Of a stretch of 64,000 bases of DNA, positions 16,886-23,617 are shown piece by piece. The notes below the pieces were generated by a model, which saw only the letters and a list, made by a program, of their open reading frames with translations, was not told where the DNA came from and did no database searches. Both the position numbers and the translations under genes were made by a program. Origin of the DNA: Collinsella aerofaciens (GTDB lineage Bacteria > Actinomycetota > Coriobacteriia > Coriobacteriales > Coriobacteriaceae); contig NZ_JAQLDU010000005.1 in NCBI RefSeq assembly GCF_028209625.1, positions 62,001 to 126,000 on the forward strand. The letters run 5' to 3'. Positions within the stretch are counted from its first letter, which is position 1; each line of letters starts with the position of its first letter.

Positions 16886-17377
16886 CTAGAGCGTTGCTAA
16901 ATAATTTTTTGCGTCTTCTACACTCATTGCTGCGACGGGTGCGTGTGAACAGAGTTTGACATCGTTGGTGACCAGTAGATCTGATTGAGCGCGTATCGCT
17001 GCCGCAATGATTAAATCGTCTTCGTAATCGCTATGGAGCTCACGCTGCCTGCTCGACATCCAGATGTCGCTCAGGTCACAGGGCACTGGCGTGGCAAGCT
17101 GCGACAGCACGCTAAGACAATCCCATGCAAGCGATGTCGCTGCCGCAGCGGCATCTTGGGAAAGCGAACCATGCTCGCGCCGATACCATGCCTTATGTTC
17201 GCTTGAAATCAAATAAAACAGGTCTTTGGACGATGTCGCCGCATACAGCAAATCAACCTGCGCCGTGCATGCATCGCGTAAAAACTCAATCGCCACCGAA
17301 CGACCACGTCGTGAGGGAATGAAGTAATCGAGCCACACGTTGGTGTCAACCAAGATGCGCTTTGGAGTCTCACTCAT
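16886..17377 (-). CDS. PIN-domain toxin (VapC-like ribonuclease)
   Basis: A 163-residue PIN domain protein. The acidic residues that bind the catalytic metal are visible: Asp in ILVDTNVWLDYF at the N-terminus, a central Glu/Asp region and SDYEDDLIIAAA plus VTNDVKL near the end. PIN toxins cut RNA, usually tRNA or rRNA. The start overlaps the last codons of the upstream RelB-like antitoxin by eight bases (17370-17377), the usual order for a toxin-antitoxin operon. Confidence 0.88.
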   Translation of the reverse strand: MSETPKRILVDTNVWLDYFIPSRRGRSVAIEFLRDACTAQVDLLYAATSSKDLFYLISSEHKAWYRREHGSLSQDAAAAATSLAWDCLSVLSQLATPVPCDLSDIWMSSRQRELHSDYEDDLIIAAAIRAQSDLLVTNDVKLCSHAPVAAMSVEDAKNYLATL

Positions 17378-17750
17378 AGAGCCAGCTCATCTCCTCGCCA
17401 TAGCGATCCGCATAGGCATTCCGTTTGAGCTCTTCGTCGTCCGATGGCTGAGCCTTGACCATATCGATTCCCGATTCACAGCAAGCGGCAGCGAACAGCT
17501 TCGACCCCTGATCCATAAGCTCGAGCTTACGTTTGACAGCCTTTTCGCGCTCGCGCTGTTCCGCCCGGGCACGACTGGGCAGCAGGATATCCTCGAGCGC
17601 ACCGGGGCGATCGGCCAGCGACGCTGCAAGCTGCCAGAGCGCTCGCACCGCTTGGCTCGGCGTCATACCGGCCTTGGAGAGAGCGGCGTCCCCACTCCTT
17701 TTAAGATCGGCATCGAGACGTACGTTGATCTGAGCGGCTGTTGTGGTCAT
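17370..17750 (-). CDS. RelB/DinJ-family antitoxin
   Basis: A 126-residue protein with the ribbon-helix-helix pattern of RelB/DinJ at the start: AQINVRLDADLKRSGDAALSKAGMTPSQAVRALWQLAA. The C-terminal half is charged and probably wraps the toxin. A strong TAAGGAGGGG precedes the ATG. It is paired with a PIN toxin instead of the RelE-type toxin more usual for this antitoxin fold. Confidence 0.88.
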   Translation of the reverse strand: MTTTAAQINVRLDADLKRSGDAALSKAGMTPSQAVRALWQLAASLADRPGALEDILLPSRARAEQREREKAVKRKLELMDQGSKLFAAACCESGIDMVKAQPSDDEELKRNAYADRYGEEMSWLYE

Positions 17751-17775
17751 GACCCCTCCTTAATACTTCAAAACT

Positions 17776-17804
17776 ATCATAAAACTCTATGGTAGATACG
17801 TAAA
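17776..17804 (-). promoter_or_regulatory. Promoter of the toxin-antitoxin operon
   Basis: On the minus strand TTTACG (17804-17799) and TATGAT (17781-17776) are 17 bp apart, 26 bp upstream of the antitoxin start. A GTAAA/TTTAC inverted repeat covers the -35 side and is a candidate autoregulatory site. Confidence 0.5.
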
Positions 17805-17845
17805 GCATGTATAGCATTTACAAGCATCAGCCGTACTCTGTACAC

Positions 17846-17880
17846 AAAAAGCCGCCGAGGCACACTGCACCTCGGCGGCT
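17846..17880 (-). terminator. Terminator of the M18 aminopeptidase gene
   Basis: AGCCGCCGAGG pairs with CCTCGGCGGCT around a 9-base loop; on the minus strand TTTTTG follows. Confidence 0.85.
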
Positions 17881-17920
17881 ACGCATCACCAATCCAGTTC
17901 GGTTTCACCTTTTGCATTCG

Positions 17921-17966
17921 CCCAGATAAAACCTGCCGAAATTAACATCCCTTTTTGGCAGGTTTT
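17921..17966 (-). repeat. Repeat R1 palindrome at the M18 stop codon
   Basis: CCCAGATAAAACCTGCCGAA and CCCTTTTTGGCAGGTTTT form the family hairpin. Its end overlaps the TAA stop of the aminopeptidase gene (17965-17967). Confidence 0.75.
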
Positions 17967-19350
17967 AGAGCTCCACGCTTTCGGCTCCGTTGATGGTCAG
18001 GTCACGCTCGTAGAAGGCGGTAAGGGCGCGGATGGCGTACATCACGTCGCGCACGCCGCCGGTCTCGTAGCTCGAGTGCATGGCCAGCTGCGGCAGGCCC
18101 ACGTCCACGGCATGCATGCTCGCCTGCATATTGGACAGATTGCCGAGCGTGGAGCCGCCGGCCATATCGCTCTTGTTGGCGAAGGCCTGCGTGGGCACGT
18201 CGGCGTCATCGCAGATAGCCTGGAACACCGCGCGGCTAAAAGCATCGGTGCAGTAGTGCTGGTTGGCGGCTTCCTTGATGACGATGCCGCCGTTAAGCAC
18301 AACCCGGTTGCGGGCATCGCACTTCTCGGCGTGGTTGGGGTGCACGGCATGCGCGTTGTCGCAGCTCACGAGCATCGAAGCGGCAAGTGCGCGGTGGTAC
18401 GACTCGCCATCGAAGCCCAGCGACCCGTTGATGCGGCGCAGCGCGTCGGCCAAGAACGTCGACATGGCGCCCTGCTTGGTCTCGGAGCCAACCTCCTCGT
18501 TATCGAAGCAGCAGAAGACCGAAACGTCGTGCGCATTCTCGGCACCCAAAAATGCCTGCAGCGAGGTGTAGGCGCAGGCCAGGTCGTCGAGCTTGGGCGT
18601 CGAGATAAACTCGTCGGCCCAGCCCCAAATGCGCGCATCCTGACGATTGACCAGGAACAGATCGCGGCCCAGAATCTGCTCGGGCTCAACGTCCAGCTCT
18701 TCGGCGATCAGGGCATCGAAGTCACCCTGCTTAAGCTCGCCGGCGCTGATGAGCGGGCACAGGTCGACGGCTCGGTTGGGAGCAAAGCCCTCGTTAACGC
18801 CGCGGTTCATGTGGATGGCAAGGCTCGGGATGATGGCGACTTCGCGCTCGGTGGCAAGCAGGCGGCTCTCAATGCGGTCACCCTCGCGCACCAGCACGCG
18901 GCCCGCGAGCGCCAGCGGGCGATCGAACCAGGTGTAGTCGATCATGCCGCCGTAAGCCTCGGTGTTCAGGCGCAACGTCTCGCCTGCGCCATCGAGCTCG
19001 GGCACGGCCTTGACCTTAAACGTCGGCGAATCGCTGTGCGACGCCGTGAGCTGAAAATGATAGTCACCGGCAACGCCGTCCTCGCCCCACGTCGCAGCCA
19101 AGTCCTCGCCCACCTTAAAGGCGATAACGCTCGAAGTATTGCGCTGCGTGTAGTAACGACCGCCCGGTTCGATATCCCATGCCGCGTTCTCGGGCAGATA
19201 GGTAAAGCCTGCCTCGTCGAGCTCGGCCATAATGGTCGCCGCCGTATGGAACATGCTGGGGCATGCCTCGATAAAGTCGATAAGGTCGTTGGCGGCCTCG
19301 ATATCGTCGGCCGTCACGTGCGTGCGCTCGGGCGTTTCCTGATCCGTCAT
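17965..19350 (-). CDS. M18-family aminopeptidase
   Basis: A 461-residue cytosolic zinc aminopeptidase of the aspartyl/M18 type. Metal and catalytic residues are visible: His in TASHSDSPTFKVK, Asp in KLDDLACAYTSL, Glu pair in FDNEEVGS, and His in AMHSSYETGG near the end. The family removes N-terminal acidic or neutral residues from peptides as dodecamers. The ATG at 19350 is preceded by GGGGAG; the frame extends 37 codons upstream without support. Its stop lies inside an R1 repeat and a strong terminator follows. Confidence 0.92.
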   Translation of the reverse strand: MTDQETPERTHVTADDIEAANDLIDFIEACPSMFHTAATIMAELDEAGFTYLPENAAWDIEPGGRYYTQRNTSSVIAFKVGEDLAATWGEDGVAGDYHFQLTASHSDSPTFKVKAVPELDGAGETLRLNTEAYGGMIDYTWFDRPLALAGRVLVREGDRIESRLLATEREVAIIPSLAIHMNRGVNEGFAPNRAVDLCPLISAGELKQGDFDALIAEELDVEPEQILGRDLFLVNRQDARIWGWADEFISTPKLDDLACAYTSLQAFLGAENAHDVSVFCCFDNEEVGSETKQGAMSTFLADALRRINGSLGFDGESYHRALAASMLVSCDNAHAVHPNHAEKCDARNRVVLNGGIVIKEAANQHYCTDAFSRAVFQAICDDADVPTQAFANKSDMAGGSTLGNLSNMQASMHAVDVGLPQLAMHSSYETGGVRDVMYAIRALTAFYERDLTINGAESVEL

Positions 19351-19511
19351 GCTCTCCCCTTTCGCTGGGTTGATGGTCCCTTCCAGCATACCCCGCCGCG
19401 CCAGCGCCGCACTCTTCATTCCGTGCTTAATTCCGCGCCGCTCACCAAGTTGAGTCATCATGCCCGCACTCCTTTTGCGACAATTACGCTAACAGGACGA
19501 GAGGAGTCGTC

Positions 19512-20597
19512 ATGAAGCCACGTAACATTGCCATCGCCTACGGTGTCGCGGGAGCCGCCGTCGGCCTTGCCGCTGTCACCGGTATCGTTTATCACAAGCA
19601 AATCAAGTCCGCCGCGTCGCTCAAACGCTTGACCGACTATGCGGATGGCTATGACCTGTACGCAATCGACATCGCCTACGACTACGATCTTGATCGCATC
19701 ATCGCTGCTGGCGTGCGCGACGACCAGGCCTACATCGATGCCGTGGTGGCGCAGGTGCTGCCCGGTGTGCCGACACATGTCCAGGCACCCCAGTTTGCCT
19801 GCAGCGCTTTTGTCGCCGTAGATGCCGAAGGCCGCGTGCGCACCGGTCGCAATTACGACTTTAAGGACGACACCTCGGCGCTGCTGGTGCGCAATCACCC
19901 ACGCGGCGGCTATGCCTCCATCGGCTTTGCGGCCCTCAATAACCTGGGCGATAACACTCCGCTTGACTCCGTCGCCGGACGCGTCGCCGCACTCATGGGC
20001 CCGTTTGCCCAGCTCGACGGTGTTAACGAATGCGGCGTGTCCGTTGCCGTACTCACCCTGGATTCCAAGCCCTGTGACCAGGACACGCAACGCCCCGTCA
20101 TCAATACCTCGCTCGCCATCCGTCTGGTGCTCGACCGTGCCGCCACCACGCAAGAAGCTGTCGACCTGCTTTCCGCCTACGACATGCACGCCATGGCAGG
20201 ACGCGATTACCACTTCTTTATCAACGACGCCGCCGGTGACGCGCGCGTAGTAGAGTGGGACCCGCGCGATCCGGACCGCGCTTTCAAAGCGACTCCTGTA
20301 CGCCAGGTTACGAACTTCTACGCCTGCTATGGCGACGAAGTGCTCCCCAACCAAAAGAACGGCGAGCTGGGCCATGGTAAAGAGCGCGCCGTCGCAATCG
20401 CCGATGTCCTTGACGCCCATGTCGGTGCCCAGGACGAAACGATTGCCTGGGAAGCCCTGCGCGCCGCAGCGCAAGAGCCCAATCCGGAAGACATCACCAG
20501 CAATACGCAATGGTCGGTCGTCTTTGACAATACCGAACCCGCCGCCGCTATTACACTGCGCCGTCACTGGGGCGACGTCGACGCCTTCGCGCTGTAA
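19512..20597 (+). CDS. Ntn-type linear amide C-N hydrolase (choloylglycine/acyltransferase-like)
   Basis: A 361-residue protein with one N-terminal hydrophobic helix (residues 5-28), so it is probably membrane-anchored or secreted. The region CSAFVAVDAEGRVRTGRNYDFKDD around residue 97 matches the Cys-nucleophile segment of the penicillin V acylase, bile salt hydrolase and acyl-CoA:6-APA acyltransferase group, where the Cys becomes N-terminal after autocleavage. LNNLGDN and a later GVSVAVLTLD region also fit. Bile salt hydrolase activity is possible in a gut organism but not shown; carcinine-type hydrolases are equally likely. GAGGAG lies upstream of the ATG. Confidence 0.72.
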   Translation: MKPRNIAIAYGVAGAAVGLAAVTGIVYHKQIKSAASLKRLTDYADGYDLYAIDIAYDYDLDRIIAAGVRDDQAYIDAVVAQVLPGVPTHVQAPQFACSAFVAVDAEGRVRTGRNYDFKDDTSALLVRNHPRGGYASIGFAALNNLGDNTPLDSVAGRVAALMGPFAQLDGVNECGVSVAVLTLDSKPCDQDTQRPVINTSLAIRLVLDRAATTQEAVDLLSAYDMHAMAGRDYHFFINDAAGDARVVEWDPRDPDRAFKATPVRQVTNFYACYGDEVLPNQKNGELGHGKERAVAIADVLDAHVGAQDETIAWEALRAAAQEPNPEDITSNTQWSVVFDNTEPAAAITLRRHWGDVDAFAL

Positions 20598-20666
20598 GGA
20601 GCCAGGCCCGTCGACCTTACGCTCGCCTGACGTTGTTTACATTTCCATACGCTTGAGCTAACACGT

Positions 20667-20699
20667 TTTACCCCCGCGTCAACAGTGTGCGGGGGTAAA
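20667..20699. terminator. Hairpin terminator upstream of pfkA
   Basis: TTTACCCCCGC pairs with GCGGGGGTAAA around a 10-base loop, giving A/T-flanked stems usable in both directions. Confidence 0.7.
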
Positions 20700-20737
20700 C
20701 TTATGCGCATGTTATAACTTGCCCGGAAGGATTCATC

Positions 20738-21817
20738 ATGCTTAGGATCGGTCTTCTTACCAGTGGCGGCGACTGCCAGGCGCTCAACGCCACTATGCGC
20801 GGCATCGTCAAAACGCTTATGACAAATAGCGAAGAACCTATCGAGATCTATGGTTTTGAGGACGGCTACCAGGGCCTTATCTACAGCAGATTCCGCGTCA
20901 TGACGCCCGCCGATTTTAGCGGCATCCTCACCCGCGGCGGCACCATCCTGGGCACGAGCCGTACGCCGTTCAAGCGCCTGAATGTTCCCGAGGCCGATGG
21001 CGTCGAGAAGGTGCCCGCAATGGTCCACACCTATCATAAACTGCAGCTCGACTGCCTGTTTATGCTGGGTGGCAACGGATCCACCAAGACCGCCAACCGC
21101 CTGCGCGAAGAGGGCCTCAACGTTATCGCGCTGCCCAAGACCATCGATAACGACACCTGGGGCACCGAGTTGACGTTTGGCTTTACGAGCGCCATCGACG
21201 TCGCTACCAAGTGCATCGACGACATCCACACCACCGCCTCAAGTCACGGCCGCGTGTTCGTTATCGAGATCATGGGTCACAAGGTTGGCTGGATTCCGCT
21301 GTATGCCGGCGTCGCGGGCGGCGCAGATGTCATCTTGATTCCCGAGATTCCCTACGACATGGATAACGTCATCAAGACCATCGAGCATCGCATGGAGACC
21401 GGCAGCCGCTTTACTATCGTGGCCGTCGCCGAGGGCGCTATCTCCAAGGAGGACGCGGCGCTGCCCAAGAAGGAGTACAAGAAGAAGCTCGCCGAGCGCA
21501 CGAGCCCGTCAATCGTGTACGACATCGCCAAGGAGATCGAGGCCAAGACCGGTCGCGAGACCCGCGTCGCCATCCCCGGCCACACGCAGCGCGGCGGCCA
21601 GCCCGACGCCCAGGACCGCATCTTTGCGACCCAGTGCGGCGTCGAGGCAGCGCTCGGCTGCCTGCGCGGCGAGTTTGGCTACATGATTGCCCTGCGCGAC
21701 GGCAAGATGTGCCACATGCCGCTCGAGGATGTCGCCGGCAAGCTCAAGTTTGTCGATCCCCAGAGCGATCTGGTGCGCGAGGCCAAGGCGTTGGGCATCA
21801 GCTTCGGCGACGAATAG
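20738..21817 (+). CDS. pfkA: 6-phosphofructokinase
   Basis: A 359-residue glycolytic enzyme phosphorylating fructose 6-phosphate. Visible motifs are TSGGDCQALNA, LGGNGSTKTA, PKTIDND (catalytic Asp), the substrate loop IEIMGHKVGWIPLYAG and GHTQRGGQPDAQDR. At the two positions that separate ATP from pyrophosphate enzymes it has Gly (GGNGS) and Lys (PKTIDND), a mixed pair also known from actinobacterial ATP enzymes. The phosphoryl donor is therefore probably ATP but not certain. GGAAGG precedes the ATG. A large R2 hairpin follows the stop by 23 bases. Confidence 0.92.
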   Translation: MLRIGLLTSGGDCQALNATMRGIVKTLMTNSEEPIEIYGFEDGYQGLIYSRFRVMTPADFSGILTRGGTILGTSRTPFKRLNVPEADGVEKVPAMVHTYHKLQLDCLFMLGGNGSTKTANRLREEGLNVIALPKTIDNDTWGTELTFGFTSAIDVATKCIDDIHTTASSHGRVFVIEIMGHKVGWIPLYAGVAGGADVILIPEIPYDMDNVIKTIEHRMETGSRFTIVAVAEGAISKEDAALPKKEYKKKLAERTSPSIVYDIAKEIEAKTGRETRVAIPGHTQRGGQPDAQDRIFATQCGVEAALGCLRGEFGYMIALRDGKMCHMPLEDVAGKLKFVDPQSDLVREAKALGISFGDE

Positions 21818-21840
21818 CCTCGGCTGGAACCGCCCCCATC

Positions 21841-21961
21841 GGAGGCCCCAGGGCTTACCTCCCAAATCGTCCTCGGACATGTCAGGACCCCGCCGTGCGC
21901 TTCGCGCGGCGGGGTCCTTCCGTCCTGCGGAAAGATTTGGGAGGTAAGCCCTGGGGCCTCC
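21841..21961. repeat. Large hairpin repeat R2, copy A
   Basis: Perfect 28-bp arms (21841-21868 and 21934-21961) enclose conserved internal segments GTCCTCGGACATG (21869-21881) and CGTCCTGCGGAAA (21921-21933) and an inner GC-rich hairpin. Copies B (35388), D (29927) and C (split by the IS110 element) share the internal segments and differ in the stems. The remainder of the 393-bp gap to the next gene shows only a short ACCGGT-containing repeat. Confidence 0.85.
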
Positions 21962-22210
21962 TACGGTAACTAAGGAGACCGAGGCTATTCGCCTTCTTGC
22001 TGCGGGTGCGTGGGCTGAGATTTTGGGATGTTGCAGGCTCTTAGCTGAGAGTAGCACCGACATTTGTCCTGAAATGGCTGGTCGTTAGGGGTTCCTACCG
22101 GTAGTTGCGGTAGGGTTGGGGCAGATTCTAACTAGAAATGGTGGTCGCTACCGGTTGTTCTCGGCATACTCGGCTCATTCGATTACGGTCACCACATGAA
22201 AGGAACTGTT

Positions 22211-23131
22211 ATGGATCTTGCGATGGCGCAGCGGCTCGTTGATCGCCGCAAGGCTGCCGGGCTTTCTCAGGAGGCGCTTGCCGCCCAGCTGGGTGTGAGT
22301 CGTCAGGCTGTCAGCAAATGGGAGCGCAGCGAATCCTCGCCCGATACCGATAACCTTATTGCGCTCGCCGCGCTGTATGGCGTGTCGCTGGATGAGCTGT
22401 TGTATGGGGAGGCGGCCAACGATGCCGACGACCTGGAGGACGGTAGCGCCGACACCGAGACGGCGGATGTGGCTGACGAGGCCGAGGATTCTGCCGAGCA
22501 CGCCGATTGCGGCGACAAACCACTTGTCGATATTTCCCTCGCGCGCGGTATCCACGTCATTGATCCCAATAAAGGCGAGGAAGTCCATGTTGGTTGGAGC
22601 GGCATCCATGTGACCAACGAGCGCAAGGGCGAAGAGGTGCATGTGGGGCCGGACGGCGTGCATATCGATACGCTTGAGGACGATGGACATAGCGTACGCA
22701 CCAATGACGACGGCACCGTCACCATCGACGGCGAGACGTTTTCCAGCTGGAAGGAAGCACACGACAAGCTCGACCATCATGGCAAGCATTTCCACACCAA
22801 GGTCGGACGTGCATGGAACAAATTCCCCTTCCCCGCACTTGTCACTCTCGCCTATCTGGTGCTCGGCATTGTCTACGGCACATGGGGCATGGGGCTTTTC
22901 CTCGTCTTTCTGGTTCCCGTCTACTACGCGATTGGTGACTTCATCGATCGGCGCCACCTGTCTAAGCTGATCGAGGCCATCTACCCGGCAGCCGCCATCG
23001 CTTGGTTCCTCTACATGTGGCTCTGTTTGGGACAGCCCCATCCTGCATGGATCATCCTCATCACGATTCCCGTCATAAAGGCGCTCATGCGCTGGTGCCG
23101 CAAACAATGGAAGCACCGCAAACAGGCCTAA
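22211..23131 (+). CDS. XRE-family regulator with C-terminal membrane helices
   Basis: A 306-residue protein. Residues 1-70 are a classic HTH: GLSQEALAAQLGVSRQAVSKWERSESSPDTDNLIALAALYGVSLDELLYG. An acidic linker leads to a repetitive beta segment (GIHVIDPNKGEEVHVG, GIHVTNERKGEEVHVG, GVHIDT), then three hydrophobic helices at about 215-300. It may sense a membrane or envelope state and regulate from the membrane; target genes are unknown. AAAGGA stands six bases before the ATG at 22211, favouring it over the in-frame ATG at 22196. Confidence 0.8.
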   Translation: MDLAMAQRLVDRRKAAGLSQEALAAQLGVSRQAVSKWERSESSPDTDNLIALAALYGVSLDELLYGEAANDADDLEDGSADTETADVADEAEDSAEHADCGDKPLVDISLARGIHVIDPNKGEEVHVGWSGIHVTNERKGEEVHVGPDGVHIDTLEDDGHSVRTNDDGTVTIDGETFSSWKEAHDKLDHHGKHFHTKVGRAWNKFPFPALVTLAYLVLGIVYGTWGMGLFLVFLVPVYYAIGDFIDRRHLSKLIEAIYPAAAIAWFLYMWLCLGQPHPAWIILITIPVIKALMRWCRKQWKHRKQA

Positions 23132-23175
23132 CACGCTCCGACCCACCAGCACCCAACCGCCCCCGCCCTTCTCCT

Positions 23176-23244
23176 AAGTTGCGGTGAGATAGGGACTGTT
23201 TTGAAGCTCCAAAGCGCCAAACAGTCCGTATATCACCGCAACTT
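23176..23244. repeat. Repeat R3 palindrome, copy 2
   Basis: AAGTTGCGGTGA and TCACCGCAACTT form the outer stem, with GGACTGTTT/AAACAGTCC as an inner stem. It corresponds to copy 1 at 14638-14704. Confidence 0.7.
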
Positions 23245-23312
23245 ACAAACAACTGGGTCAGTTCCGGCACGGAGATTAGCATTGAGCTGACCGCGCGCCA
23301 CGAAAAGGGACC

Positions 23313-23440
23313 ATCTACTACGTTTAACTCGATGGGGCCAACCATGACCGCCTTTTTCGAAAATCGACAGGCCTTCTACCTGCGGTTTTATTTTTCGTTT
23401 TCCCGGCATGGTTGAGGGTATCCAATTAAACGTAGTAGAT
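23313..23440. repeat. Long inverted repeat, MITE-like
   Basis: ATCTACTACGTTTAA (23313-23327) and its exact complement (23426-23440) enclose further complementary segments such as CAACCATG/CATGGTTG. No coding capacity. Single copy here. Confidence 0.6.
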
Positions 23441-23570
23441 AGGCCCGTTTTGTGGCATACGACCCATTCAAGCCCAATCTCGAAGGCTAAAGAGAGCCTC
23501 TCATCCACGCCTGCGGGCAAAAGATAGCAAAGCAACAAACGCCGGGTCGCTCGTAGGTGCCCGGCGTTCG

Positions 23571-23617
23571 CCCAGATAAAACCTGCCAAAATAAACCTGT
23601 CCCTTTTTGGCAGGTTA
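23571..23617 (-). repeat. Repeat R1 palindrome at a gene stop codon
   Basis: AACCTGCCAAAATAAACC and the matching CCCTTTTTGGCAGGTT form the hairpin; the TAA stop of the MacB-like permease (23615-23617) lies within it, as also seen for the M18 gene. Confidence 0.8.

Larger units (their letters stand above)
23132..23614. other. Intergenic region rich in palindromes
   Basis: This 483-bp gap has no credible gene. It holds R3 copy 2 (23176-23244), a long inverted repeat (23313-23440) and an R1 palindrome (23571-23617). Short ORFs across these are by-products of the palindromes. Confidence 0.7.

Noticed and set aside
16707..16889. Short similar ORFs (about 60 codons) in the R5 copies, reading GNLTFNRR and PPLSRHLA
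   Set aside because: The paired changes in the stems explain the conservation better than a protein; copy 2 breaks the reading pattern and no ribosome site precedes the ORFs.
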